Positions 51,855-60,471 are shown, counted from the first letter of the stretch. The stretch is DNA of 64,000 bases from Azospirillum sp. TSH64 (GCF_003116035.1 NZ_LGQW01000015.1:4333431-4397430); one strand, 5' to 3'. Notes: generated by a model from the sequence alone, not told the origin. A program made the numbers and translations.

Positions 51855-51927
51855 GATGATGCCTCCGATGAAAAGGACCGGGGCGGCGACCGCCCCGGCG
51901 CTCCAGGCTCCGGTTTCGCGGAGCCGG

Positions 51928-53844
51928 TCACTTGCTGCTGGAGACCTTCACGTCGGCCAGCTTGAACACCCAGAAGGAACCGCCCTGGGTCACGCGGGTG
52001 GTCAGGTCGGCAAGGTCACCGCCCCACAGCGGCACCGCGCCGCCATAGCCGGTGGTGATGCCGACATACTGCACCCCGTCCTGCTCCCAGGTGATCGGAG
52101 AGGAAACGATCCCCGACCCGGTCTGGAAGTGCCACAGCTCCTGGCCGCTCTTGGCGTCGAAAGCCTTGACGAAGCCGTCGCCGGTGCCGGTGAAGACCAG
52201 ATTGCCGGCGGTCGCCAGCGTGCCGGCCCACAGCGGCAGTTCCTCCTTATGCTCCCAGACGATCTTGCCGGTCTTCGGATCCAGTGCCCGCAGGCTGCCG
52301 ACATGATCGTCGAACATCTTGTGGATGCGGAACCCCATGCCGAGATAGGCCGAGCCGGGGTTGTAGCCGACATGCTCGGTCCAGTAATCCTCCTTCCAAT
52401 GGTTGGCGGCGATGTAGAACAGCTTGGTGTCCTCGCTGTAGGACATCGGGTTCCAGTTCTTGCCGCCCAGGAAGGGCGGCGACACCTCGACCGGCTTGCC
52501 GCGCTTCTCGCCTTCGGCCGGCAGCGGCGGGCGCTGGCCCTCATTCTCGATCGGACGGCCGGTCTTCAGGTCGATGCCCTTGGCCCAGGTGATGCCGTCG
52601 ACGAAGGGATAGGCCGCCAGCACGCTGTTGGGCTTGTTCGCCTCGCCGCCGGCCGTCGCCAGCTTGGTGCGGTCGGTGACGTAGAAGAAGCCGTTGCGGT
52701 CAGCATGCGCCGTCGCCTTCACCGTCTTGCCCGAGGCGTCGGTGTAGTCGAACAGCACCAGCTCGTTGTTGCCGGAGAAGTCCCAGGTGTCGTTCGGCGT
52801 GTGCTGGTAGAAGCCCTTCAGCTCGCCGGTGGTCGGGTCGACATAAGCCTGGCCGGAGGTGTAGAGGCTGTCTCCCGGCCAGCGCGCCCAGCCGTTCCAG
52901 GGCGCCGGGTTGCCGGTGCCGATGACGATGGTGTTGGTCTCCACGTCGAAGGTGGCGCTCTGCCAGGGCGCGCCGCCGCCGTGGTTCCACGCCTCCACCA
53001 GATTGCCGTCCTTGTCGCGCGGCCAGGAGGGGGCCTTGTCGCTGCCGGTCGGCGTGCTGTCCTTGCCGTTCAACCGGCCCATATGGCCCTCGACCAGCGG
53101 GCGCATCCAGATCTCGTCGCCGGTGTCGGGATCGCGGGCGAACAGCCGTCCGACCACGCCGAATTCGTCGCCCGAAGACCCGTGGATCAGCAGAACCTTG
53201 CCGGTCTTCTGGTCCTTCACGATGGTCGGCGCACCGGTCATGGTGTAGCCGACCTTGTGATCGGCGAACTTCTTCTTCCAGACGACCTTCCCGGTGTCCT
53301 TGTTCAGCGCGACGACGGAGGCGTCGAGCGTGCCGAAGAAAACCTTGTCGCCATAGATCGCGGCGCCGCGGTTGACCACGTCGCAGCAGGGGCGGATGTC
53401 GTCGGGAAGCCGGTGGGAATAGCTCCACAGCCGCTTGCCGGTCTTGGCGTCCAGCGCGAACATCCGCGAGTAGGAGCCGGTGACGTAGATCACCCCGTCA
53501 TGGACCAGCGCCTGGGTTTCCTGCCCGCGCTGCTTCTCGTCGCCGAAGGAGAAGGACCAGGCGGGGACCAGACGTGACACGCTTTCGGTGTTGATCTGCT
53601 TCAGGGTGCTGAAACGCTTGCCTTCCACCCCCATCCCGTACATCAGCACGTCGCCGGGATTCTTCGCATCGTTGGCGATGGCATCCCAGGTGACGTCGGA
53701 CGCCAGTGCCGGACCGGCAGGCGCCGCGGCCAGGAACAGCGCGGCAGCCACCGCCGCCATCCCGGCCATGCAGGTCCCGCGGAAGCGGCGTCGCGGCTTG
53801 CCGCCGGTGACGGCCGCAATCGTGCTGTAGGACGAAAGTGTCAT
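51928..53844 (-). CDS. PQQ-dependent alcohol dehydrogenase (quinoprotein, ExaA/PedE-like)
   Basis: A 638-residue periplasmic enzyme that oxidises alcohols to aldehydes and passes electrons to a cytochrome c. The signal contains RRRF and ends ALA-S near residue 49. The adjacent-cysteine disulfide is Cys153-Cys154 (RPCCDVV). Metal and active-site residues are Glu227, Asn312 and catalytic Asp355 in TWDFSGNNE. The position two after that Asp is Ser357, as in calcium enzymes, not the Asp of lanthanide enzymes. Eight W-motif blades are spread along the chain. No cytochrome c550 or pqq genes are in the window. The two-component pair on the opposite strand is its probable regulator. Confidence 0.93.
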   Translation of the reverse strand: MTLSSYSTIAAVTGGKPRRRFRGTCMAGMAAVAAALFLAAAPAGPALASDVTWDAIANDAKNPGDVLMYGMGVEGKRFSTLKQINTESVSRLVPAWSFSFGDEKQRGQETQALVHDGVIYVTGSYSRMFALDAKTGKRLWSYSHRLPDDIRPCCDVVNRGAAIYGDKVFFGTLDASVVALNKDTGKVVWKKKFADHKVGYTMTGAPTIVKDQKTGKVLLIHGSSGDEFGVVGRLFARDPDTGDEIWMRPLVEGHMGRLNGKDSTPTGSDKAPSWPRDKDGNLVEAWNHGGGAPWQSATFDVETNTIVIGTGNPAPWNGWARWPGDSLYTSGQAYVDPTTGELKGFYQHTPNDTWDFSGNNELVLFDYTDASGKTVKATAHADRNGFFYVTDRTKLATAGGEANKPNSVLAAYPFVDGITWAKGIDLKTGRPIENEGQRPPLPAEGEKRGKPVEVSPPFLGGKNWNPMSYSEDTKLFYIAANHWKEDYWTEHVGYNPGSAYLGMGFRIHKMFDDHVGSLRALDPKTGKIVWEHKEELPLWAGTLATAGNLVFTGTGDGFVKAFDAKSGQELWHFQTGSGIVSSPITWEQDGVQYVGITTGYGGAVPLWGGDLADLTTRVTQGGSFWVFKLADVKVSSSK

Positions 53845-54320
53845 GCGTTTCCCCCGATGATTGGCCGCGAAGCGGCGGTTGCGAACACGGCCTGCGCAGC
53901 CGTGCCGGCGATGGCGTCACGCCGGCCCGATCCCGTTCCTGCAAGCGGCGGGAGGCGATGCCGCCCCAGTACCGGGATGAGCCGAGCGTGACGATGTCGC
54001 GCCAGAAAGCCGTTGCCTTCTGAATGGCAGGACCCTTTTCAGGCCGGCCTGTGCATCCCGCCCGGCGCACAGCACCATGTCTTGCCGGCTCCAATAGTCT
54101 CCCGGACGGAGCCATGGTTCCATTCGACAATCCGGGGAAGAACTTCTTGACACAGCTCCATGATGACATCCCGGATCGACCGGGATTTTTTCCCGTTCGA
54201 TGCGGTACACGGCCAGGATCGGCATCCGCACTGTGGATCGATTGTGCGAAGGGTGGATGGCACCCAAACAGATGGATGGGTTAGCATTCCGTCGATGGTC
54301 GTATTTCGGAGTGGGCGCTG
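53845..54320. other. Divergent intergenic region between the alcohol dehydrogenase and its regulators
   Basis: A 476-base gap with no convincing gene. It should hold both divergent promoters. A perfect plus-strand terminator lies at 54168-54191 with no known gene before it, so a short plus-strand transcript may end there. No pqqA-like peptide (E-x3-Y core) was found in the frames read. Confidence 0.55.
54168..54191 (+). terminator. Strong terminator in the divergent region
   Basis: ATCCCGG-ATCGA-CCGGGAT, seven perfect pairs, followed by six T in total. It lies 130 bases before the histidine kinase start and 323 bases from the alcohol dehydrogenase start; what it ends is unknown. Confidence 0.75.
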
Positions 54321-55655
54321 GTGTCGCTGAGGATGCGCATCCTGGCCCTGATCGGGCTTTTCCTTCTGCTGATGGCCACCGCCGGCGGTGCGGTGATGGT
54401 CGCCAATGCCCGCGATGCCGTTCGCGCAGAAATGGCCTCCGCCCTCGAACTGGGCGGCGCGTTGAGTCTCGCGGTGGCAGAGCGCGGTGACATCCCCGGC
54501 GGCATCGCCATGCTGAACGGGCTGGGGCTGCGCCACCTGCGTTTCATCGGGGCCGACGGCCTGCCGAGTTCGGAACCGGCGGACCGGCGCGTGCCGGACT
54601 GGTTCGCAGCACTGATCGGCGTCGATCTGCAAGAGCGGCAGCTGGCAGCCGGCAAGCTGCGCATCGTTGCCGAGCCCTGGGACGAGATCGCCGAGGTCTG
54701 GGAGGACATGACCGATCTCGCCGCCGCAACGCTAGTGGTCGGGCTGCTGCTGATGGGGGCCGCCTATCTGGCGGTCGGGCGCGCCCTGGTTCCGCTGGCA
54801 CGGCTGGAGGCCGGGGTGGAAAAGCTACGTGCCGGCCATTACGCATTTTCCTTCGATGGCCGCGGGGTTCCCGAACTCGACCGGCTGGGAACCGGAATCG
54901 CCGCGCTGGCCCACGGGCTGGCAGCGGCGGAGGCGGAGAACCGGCGGGCCGGCCAGCGCATCGTCGCGGCGCAGGATGCCGAACGGCGGGAGGTCGCCCG
55001 CGAAATCCACGACGAACTCGGTGCCGCCCTCTTCGCGATCAAGGTGGATGCCGGTCGCATCCTGCGCCTGCGGGAGGGTGGAAGCGATGGGGACGCCACC
55101 AACGAAGCGGCCGAACGCGCCGGCAAGATCCTGGACACCGCGGCGGAGGTCCACCGGCTGAGCCGCCGCCTGCTGGCCCGCCTGCGCCCCGCCCTGCTGG
55201 ACCAGTTGCCGCTGAGCGAGGCGCTGGCCGAACTGGCCGGCGACTGGATGCGGCGCCAGCCCGACGTCGCCCTGACCCTCGCCATCGAGCCGGCCGCGGC
55301 GGTGGCGGAGCTGGACGGCTGCGACGACGTGCTGCGGCTGACCGTCTACCGGCTGGTGCAGGAATCGTTGCTCAACGCTTTTCGCCATGCCAAACCGTCG
55401 GCGGTCGCCGTCGATCTGCGGGTCGATCCCGAGACGGTCGAGATCATCGTCGCCGATGACGGACCCGGCCTGCCGGACGGCGACGAAGCGGCAAGGAACG
55501 GCTTCGGGATTTCCGGCATGGCGGAACGGGTGCACACTCTGGGCGGCAGCCTGTCGATCGGAACCGCAGCCGGCGGCGGCACCCGTGTGTCGGCCCGCCT
55601 GCCCCGGCCCGCCCAGTCGCCATCCTCGCCGGCAGCATTGGAGCGCATGGCGTGA
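54321..55655 (+). CDS. Membrane sensor histidine kinase, NarL-partner type (HisKA_3)
   Basis: A 444-residue sensor. Helix 1 (about 6-28) and helix 2 (about 133-153) flank a short periplasmic part of about 105 residues (a MoxY/LapD-like region). A HAMP-like segment follows, then His230 in REIHDELGAALFAIK, and a HATPase_c domain (ESLLNAFRHAKPS, DDGPGLPDGD, GFGISGMAERV). The GTG start is used; an ATG four codons later is possible. Overlapping stop and start couple it to the response regulator. Divergence from the PQQ dehydrogenase suggests it senses an alcohol or its redox effect. Confidence 0.9.
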   Translation: MSLRMRILALIGLFLLLMATAGGAVMVANARDAVRAEMASALELGGALSLAVAERGDIPGGIAMLNGLGLRHLRFIGADGLPSSEPADRRVPDWFAALIGVDLQERQLAAGKLRIVAEPWDEIAEVWEDMTDLAAATLVVGLLLMGAAYLAVGRALVPLARLEAGVEKLRAGHYAFSFDGRGVPELDRLGTGIAALAHGLAAAEAENRRAGQRIVAAQDAERREVAREIHDELGAALFAIKVDAGRILRLREGGSDGDATNEAAERAGKILDTAAEVHRLSRRLLARLRPALLDQLPLSEALAELAGDWMRRQPDVALTLAIEPAAAVAELDGCDDVLRLTVYRLVQESLLNAFRHAKPSAVAVDLRVDPETVEIIVADDGPGLPDGDEAARNGFGISGMAERVHTLGGSLSIGTAAGGGTRVSARLPRPAQSPSSPAALERMA

Positions 55656-56284
55656 CCCACACCATTCTTCTGGTCGACGACCATCCCATCGTCCGGGCCG
55701 GCTGCCAGCGCCTGCTGGCCGAAGCGGCGCTCGGCCGCGTGGTGGAGGCGGAGGATGTCGGCAGCGCGCTGGAGCTGTGGCGGGCCGAGCGGCCGGACGT
55801 CGTCGTCCTCGACCTCAATATTCCGGGCGACGGCGGCGGCATGGCCGTGCTGCGGACCATCCGCCAGGAAAACCCGGCGGTCCCGGTCCTGATTTTCAGC
55901 ATGCATGAGGATCCGGCCATCGCCGCCCGCGCGCTGAAGGCCGGCGCCCGCGGCTATGTCACCAAGAACGACGCCCCGGACAGCCTGGCCTCCGCCATCG
56001 GCACGGTGCTGGCCGGCCGCATCCATCTGGACAGCGGGCTTGCCCGCGATCTGGCACTGATGAGCCTGTCGCCGCCGTCCGATCCGCTGGCCGCCCTGAC
56101 CCAGCGGGAACGGGAAATCCTGGCCCTGGTCGGACGCGGGATGACGGCGGCGGCCATCGCGGAGCGGCTGGGGATAAGCCAGAAGACGGTCGCCAACAGC
56201 TGTACCCAGATCAAGGACAAGCTGGGCGCCGACAGTGCCCGCGCCCTGATCCGCATCGCCATCGACAACGGTCTCGCCGACTGA
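55652..56284 (+). CDS. LuxR/NarL-family response regulator
   Basis: A 210-residue partner of the kinase just upstream. Receiver with Asp54 (VVVLDLNIPGD) and Lys in YVTKNDAP, then a C-terminal LuxR helix-turn-helix (LTQREREILALVGRGMTAAAIAERLGISQKTVANSCTQIK split across residues about 148-190). The GTG overlaps the kinase stop (GTGA). It resembles the MoxX/ExaE/PedR-type regulators that turn on quinoprotein dehydrogenases. Confidence 0.92.
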   Translation: MTHTILLVDDHPIVRAGCQRLLAEAALGRVVEAEDVGSALELWRAERPDVVVLDLNIPGDGGGMAVLRTIRQENPAVPVLIFSMHEDPAIAARALKAGARGYVTKNDAPDSLASAIGTVLAGRIHLDSGLARDLALMSLSPPSDPLAALTQREREILALVGRGMTAAAIAERLGISQKTVANSCTQIKDKLGADSARALIRIAIDNGLAD

Positions 56285-56290
56285 ACGGCG

Positions 56291-56725
56291 TCAGCCCTGG
56301 GCCAGCGCGCGGCGGAAGGCGTCCAGCGTCTCGGCGCTGACATGGTGCTCGATGCCTTCGGCATCGATGCGCGCCGTGTCGGCGCTGACACCGAGGGAGC
56401 GGAGGAAGGCCACCACCGTCCGGTGCCGCTCCCGGCTTTCCTCGGCGATCCGCCGGCCGGCATCGGTCAGGAACACCGCCCGGTAGGGTTTGCGATAGAC
56501 CAGCCCGTCGGCCGCAAGCCGGTCCAGCATGCGGGCGACGGTGGGCTGCGCTACCCCAAGCCTTGCGGCAATGTCGACCTGCCGCGCCTCCTGCCCGCTT
56601 TCGATCAGGTCGGCGATCAGCTCCACATAGTCCTCGGCCAGGGCGGTCCGCTGTGCCTCCCGCGTCTTGCGGAAGCCCTCGGCATGGAGTTCGGCATCGG
56701 GAAGGTCCGCATCGCTGTCAGTCAC
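56291..56725 (-). CDS. mntR: Manganese-responsive regulator MntR (DtxR family)
   Basis: About 144 residues, closely following E. coli MntR: HAEGFRKTREAQRTALAEDYVELIADLI, EARQVDIAARLGVAQPTVARML (helix-turn-helix), FLTDAGRRIAEESRERH and DAEGIEHHVSAETLDAFR with metal-binding His and Glu. The GTG at 56725 is preferred because the operator at 56760-56779 would then lie upstream of the gene; an ATG at 56776 sits inside that operator. It is divergent from mntH, which it should repress with Mn2+. Confidence 0.9.
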   Translation of the reverse strand: MTDSDADLPDAELHAEGFRKTREAQRTALAEDYVELIADLIESGQEARQVDIAARLGVAQPTVARMLDRLAADGLVYRKPYRAVFLTDAGRRIAEESRERHRTVVAFLRSLGVSADTARIDAEGIEHHVSAETLDAFRRALAQG

Positions 56726-56759
56726 GCCCACCCGCCCGGAAAAATGTTCGGATGCTGAA

Positions 56760-56809
56760 AGTATAGCACCTTGCATACTCGTTGTCCCGGTACATACTTG
56801 ATTGATACC
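56760..56809. promoter_or_regulatory. Operator region between mntR and mntH
   Basis: AGTATAGCA-CCT-TGCATACT (56760-56779) is an inverted repeat with one bulged base and resembles MntR boxes (ATAGCA core). A second dyad-like stretch GGTA...TACC spans 56789-56809. Together they cover the mntH promoter region. Confidence 0.6.
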
Positions 56810-56838
56810 AGTTCGCATCTTGGCCGGGAGTCACGCCG

Positions 56839-58197
56839 ATGTCGGAAGCCGAAGCCGCCGTGCCGCCCCACCGGGCCTGGAGATATTCCAGTCCGGACGG
56901 GGAAGTCCGGCCGAGCCTGCCGGAGGTCCATGCCTCCGTCGCGGTGCCGCAGGGCGGCCTGTGGCTGCGTCGGCTGATGGCCTTCGCCGGGCCGGGCTAC
57001 ATGGTGTCGGTCGGCTACATGGACCCCGGCAACTGGGCGACCGACCTCGCCGGCGGGTCGCAGTTCGGCTATACGCTGCTGTCGGTCATCATGCTGTCGA
57101 ACCTGATGGCAATCCTGCTGCAATCGCTGTCGGCCCGGCTGGGCATCGTCACCGGGCGCGATCTGGCGCAGGCCTGCCGCGACCATTACCCGCGCCCGGT
57201 CAATTTGATGCTGTGGGTGGCGTGCGAGGCGGCGATCATCGCCTGCGACCTTGCCGAGGTCATCGGCACCGCCATCGCGCTGAACCTGCTGTTCGGCATT
57301 CCACTGATCGGCGGCGCGCTGATCACGGCGCTCGACGCCTTCCTGGTGCTTCTGCTGATGCAGCGGGGTTTCCGCTATCTGGAAGCCTTTGTGGTGGCCC
57401 TGCTGACGGTCATCGCCGGCTGCTTCCTGGTGCAGATCATCGCCGCAGCCCCGCCGGTTGCCGCCGTGCTGCATGGCTTCGTGCCGACGACCCAGGTGGT
57501 GACCAACCCCGGCATGCTCTATGTCGCCATCGGCATCCTGGGGGCGACGGTGATGCCGCACAATCTCTACCTCCACTCCTCCATCGTGCAGACGCGTGCC
57601 TATCCGCGCACGGACGAGGGGCGGCGCGACGCCATCACCTGGGCCACCGTCGACAGCACCATCGCGCTGATGCTGGCCCTGTTCGTCAACGCGGCGATCC
57701 TGATCCTGGCGGCCAGCGTCTTCCACGGCAGCGGCCATACCGAGGTGGCGGAGATCGGCGAGGCATTCGAGCTGCTGTCGCCCCTGCTGGGCCTGGGCAT
57801 CGCCTCGACCCTGTTTGCGGTGGCGCTGCTGGCGTCGGGCCTCAATTCCACCGTCACGGCGACGCTGGCCGGGCAGATCGTGATGGAAGGGTTCCTGCGG
57901 CTGCGGCTGCCGCACTCGATGCGCCGGCTGCTGACCCGCGGCCTCGCCATCATCCCGGTGGTGGTGGTGACGGCGCTCTACGGCGAAAGCGGCACGGCCC
58001 AGTTGCTGGTGTTCAGCCAGGTCGTGCTGTCGATGCAGCTTCCCTTCGCGGTGATCCCGCTGGTCCGCTTCGTCACCGACCGCGGCAAGATGGGCCGCTT
58101 CGTCGTGCCCGGCTGGGTCGCCGGGCTGTCCTGGGTCGTCGCCGGCCTGATCGTCGTGCTGAATCTCAAATTGTTGTACGACACTGTTCTGGGCTGA
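56839..58197 (+). CDS. mntH: Manganese transporter MntH (Nramp)
   Basis: A 452-residue proton-coupled Mn2+/Fe2+ importer with eleven helices. The metal-site motif DPGNW is at residues 62-66 and MPHNLYLHSS in helix 6 holds the Met and His. GRDLAQACRDHYPRP and ACDLAEVIGTAIAL are further Nramp blocks. An N-terminal cytosolic tail of about 40 residues precedes the first helix. It is single-gene and divergent from mntR. Confidence 0.95.
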   Translation: MSEAEAAVPPHRAWRYSSPDGEVRPSLPEVHASVAVPQGGLWLRRLMAFAGPGYMVSVGYMDPGNWATDLAGGSQFGYTLLSVIMLSNLMAILLQSLSARLGIVTGRDLAQACRDHYPRPVNLMLWVACEAAIIACDLAEVIGTAIALNLLFGIPLIGGALITALDAFLVLLLMQRGFRYLEAFVVALLTVIAGCFLVQIIAAAPPVAAVLHGFVPTTQVVTNPGMLYVAIGILGATVMPHNLYLHSSIVQTRAYPRTDEGRRDAITWATVDSTIALMLALFVNAAILILAASVFHGSGHTEVAEIGEAFELLSPLLGLGIASTLFAVALLASGLNSTVTATLAGQIVMEGFLRLRLPHSMRRLLTRGLAIIPVVVVTALYGESGTAQLLVFSQVVLSMQLPFAVIPLVRFVTDRGKMGRFVVPGWVAGLSWVVAGLIVVLNLKLLYDTVLG

Positions 58198-58275
58198 GCT
58201 CTGTTGTGCATCGGGCGGGACGCGTTATCTGAAGGTCCGTCCCGAATGAGTGCGCATCGCCGCGGAGGATCGGAC

Positions 58276-58713
58276 ATGACCATCGGCCGTCAGCGACTGA
58301 TGTCGGCTTGGCGCGGCGGGCTTCTCGCCGCAGCCACCCTGCTGTCCGCCTCCTGCGCCAACCCGCAGGCCGAGTTGGCTCTGCGTGCGCCCGAGGCGAT
58401 GGTCGGGATGAGCAAGGGCAGCCTGCTGTCCTGTGCTGGCGTGCCGGAACGCTCCGCCGTCAACGGCGACGCGGAGTATCTGGCCTACACCCGTCGGCAG
58501 ACCCTGGTCGACCGCGACGTGGATTGGGAGCCCAGCCCCTGGCTCGGCCCGCGCGGACCGATGCTGTGGCAGCCCGACGTGACGACCTGGTCCCGGACCT
58601 ACAGTTGCGAAGCGACCTTCGAGCTGCATGGCGGCCGGGTCACCGCGGTGCGCTACAACGACAGGCGCGACCCCACACTGTGCTATCAGATCGTCGGAAA
58701 TTGCATGCGCTAG
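58276..58713 (+). CDS. Putative lipoprotein of unknown function
   Basis: A 145-residue product with an N-terminal signal ending LLSASC, an acceptable lipobox, then ANPQAELALRAPEAMVGMSK. MVGMSKGSLLSCAGVPERS resembles the start of BamE/SmpA-like small outer-membrane lipoproteins, and the mature part has three further cysteines (SCEATF, LCYQIVGNC). GGAGG precedes the ATG at 58276; an earlier in-frame ATG at 58204 has no ribosome site. Function unknown. Confidence 0.75.
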   Translation: MTIGRQRLMSAWRGGLLAAATLLSASCANPQAELALRAPEAMVGMSKGSLLSCAGVPERSAVNGDAEYLAYTRRQTLVDRDVDWEPSPWLGPRGPMLWQPDVTTWSRTYSCEATFELHGGRVTAVRYNDRRDPTLCYQIVGNCMR

Positions 58714-58739
58714 GCATCGGCCGGTCGGGCTATCTGGCT

Positions 58740-58778
58740 GCCTCTCGGCGCCCCGTCAAAGACCGGGGGCCGAGAGGC
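58740..58778 (+). other. Long hairpin immediately upstream of metQ
   Basis: An 18-bp stem with two mismatches and an AAA loop: GCCTCTCGGC at the base pairs with GCCGAGAGGC. It ends 19 bases before the metQ ATG, just before the AAAGGA ribosome site. There is no T run. It could be an end for the upstream lipoprotein message or a structured leader for metQ. Confidence 0.65.
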
Positions 58779-58797
58779 AAAAGATAAAGGAATCGAC

Positions 58798-59625
58798 ATG
58801 CAAGGCAAAACAACGTCCTGGCTGCGCCGGGCTGGACTGGCCGGCGGCATTGCCCTGGCCCTCCTCACCACCCAGATCGCCGCCCACATCGCCGAAGCCG
58901 CTGCCGAGACCGTGAAGCTCGGCGTCATGGGCGGTGCGGAGGAGGAGATCGCCGAGGTGGCGAAAACGGTGGCAGCCGGCAAGGGTCTGACCGTCGAACT
59001 GATCACCTTTTCCGACTACAACATCCCCAACGCGGCGCTGGATGCCGGTGACCTCGACGCCAACGCCTTCCAGCACAAGCCCTATCTGGAGGCCCAGATC
59101 GCCGCGCGCGGCTATAAAATCGTGCCCATCGGCTTCACCATCGTCGAGCCGATGGGGCTCTATTCCCGCAAGATCAAATCCGTCGGCGATCTGAAGCCCG
59201 GCTCCAGCATCGGAATTCCGAACGACCCCAGCAACGGCGGCCGTGCGCTGAACCTGCTGGCGGCCAATGGCCTGATCACGCTGGCGCCCGGCAAGGGCCT
59301 GTCGCCGAGCATCCTCGACATCGCCGAGAATCCGAAGAAGCTCAAGCTGGTGGAACTGGAGGCGGCACAGCTGCCGCGTGCCTTGGAAGACTTCGACGCG
59401 GCGATCATCAACACCGACTATGCGGTGAATTCCGGCCTGACGCCGTCGAAGGACGCGCTGATCCAGGAGCCGCGCGAAGGCAACCCCTACGGCAACTTCA
59501 TCGCCGCGCGGGAAAAGGACAAGGACCGTCCCGCCCTGAAGACGCTGGTCGAGTCCTTCCAGTCCAAGGAGGTCCGCGACTTCCTGGAGACCCGGTTCAA
59601 GGGTGCGATCCTGCCAGCCTGGTAA
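58798..59625 (+). CDS. metQ: MetQ/NlpA-family D-methionine-type binding protein
   Basis: A 275-residue periplasmic binding protein of the NlpA family: VKLGVMGGAEEEIAEVAK, LITFSDYNIPNAALDAGDLDANAFQHKPYLE, SIGIPNDPSNGGRALNLL, AAIINTDYAVNSG, all family blocks for methionine binding. Unlike most MetQ it has no lipobox cysteine; the signal (to EAAAE near residue 36) suggests a soluble protein. No metN or metI gene is adjacent in the window, so it is an orphan component or works with a transporter elsewhere. Confidence 0.9.
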   Translation: MQGKTTSWLRRAGLAGGIALALLTTQIAAHIAEAAAETVKLGVMGGAEEEIAEVAKTVAAGKGLTVELITFSDYNIPNAALDAGDLDANAFQHKPYLEAQIAARGYKIVPIGFTIVEPMGLYSRKIKSVGDLKPGSSIGIPNDPSNGGRALNLLAANGLITLAPGKGLSPSILDIAENPKKLKLVELEAAQLPRALEDFDAAIINTDYAVNSGLTPSKDALIQEPREGNPYGNFIAAREKDKDRPALKTLVESFQSKEVRDFLETRFKGAILPAW

Positions 59626-59633
59626 CTGATGCC

Positions 59634-59668
59634 CTGCCGCCTCTCCCTTCGCGGGTGGGAGGCGGCAG
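59634..59668. terminator. Bidirectional hairpin between metQ and the NTF2-like gene
   Basis: CTGCCGCCTC and GAGGCGGCAG, ten perfect pairs, between convergent genes. It lacks a T run, so it may be a weak or rho-assisted terminator. Confidence 0.5.
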
Positions 59669-59693
59669 AATCCCCGATCAGACGGTCGGGCGG

Positions 59694-60191
59694 TCAGGCC
59701 GCCGGAAGCGGCGAGGCCTGACGGGCGAGCAGCTTCCAGGCGCCGTCGACCTTCTTCCAGACCTGCAGCACCTTGATGTGGGCGGTGTTGGTCTTGCCGT
59801 CCGGCAGGTTGTTGACCGAATCGAAGGTGTGGCGGGCGACCGCGATATCGCCGACCACCTGGATCGCATGGTCGCTGAGATCCAGCGCCTTGAAGGCGTT
59901 CTTGCCGTCGAGGCTGCCGACGAAGGCGGCCTTGTCCTCCAGCCGGCTGTTAGAGTGGCCGTAGGTCAGCTGGTCCATCGTCATCGCCCGCAGCGTGGCG
60001 CCATCGCCCGCCAGCATGGCGTCGCGAAGGCCGTTCACCGCCTTCGCCACCGCCTGCTGGTCGTCATCGGCGGCAAACGCACCCCCCAGTGGCGCGATGG
60101 CGGCGGGCATCGCCAGCCCGGCGGCAGCGGCGGCGAGCAGAAGGCGGCGCGAGCGGATGTGGCCGGATTTGAACGCAGTCTTCTTGAGCAT
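59694..60191 (-). CDS. Exported NTF2-like (SnoaL/DUF4440) protein
   Basis: A 165-residue protein with a twin-arginine type signal (RSRRLLLAAAAAG, cleavage near AFA-A at about 40). The mature part is one NTF2-like alpha/beta domain: AVNGLRDAMLAGDGATLRAM, LTYGHSNSRLEDKAAFVGSL, VVGDIAVARHTF and VWKKVDGAWKLLARQ. This fold serves as ketosteroid-isomerase-like enzymes or binding proteins; the residue pattern does not tell which. It stands alone on its strand. Confidence 0.85.
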   Translation of the reverse strand: MLKKTAFKSGHIRSRRLLLAAAAAGLAMPAAIAPLGGAFAADDDQQAVAKAVNGLRDAMLAGDGATLRAMTMDQLTYGHSNSRLEDKAAFVGSLDGKNAFKALDLSDHAIQVVGDIAVARHTFDSVNNLPDGKTNTAHIKVLQVWKKVDGAWKLLARQASPLPAA

Positions 60192-60254
60192 GGTGACCCT
60201 CCCATTCGATTGCAGTCACGCCCACCCGGAACGTCGGCAGGCCCACAATGTAAT

Positions 60255-60264
60255 ATACTAGTAT
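60255..60264. promoter_or_regulatory. Palindrome ATACTAGTAT in an AT-rich promoter segment
   Basis: A perfect ten-base palindrome within TAATATACTAGTATCC, about 65 bases upstream of the NTF2-like gene. FadR-like GntR regulators bind short palindromes of this type, but no such regulator is adjacent. Confidence 0.35.
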
Positions 60265-60471
60265 CCACGTCAGTGCCACAAACCGTTGGGGTTTGCGCCG
60301 GTTCGCCGCAGAGGAACGGATCGGCCCCCCCCGATTGATTTCCGGTTGGCATGCCCCCATCCGCATGGGCTATGTGACTTTCCGGAGATCATCTTGTGAT
60401 TGGCTGCGCCGGACGGGGCGGGCGGCTATGCTCCCGGCCGCGGAGACGGATTTGAAAGCGGGGAGAGGGGC

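Noticed and set aside
51301..53577. Long plus-strand open frame opposite the PQQ dehydrogenase
   Set aside because: Antisense to a gene with all catalytic residues; no recognisable domain.
53845..54320. Possible pqqA peptide next to the PQQ dehydrogenase
   Set aside because: No short frame with the E-x3-Y core was found.
58740..58778. SAM-II riboswitch upstream of metQ
   Set aside because: Only a simple long stem is present; the pseudoknot elements of SAM-II were not found.
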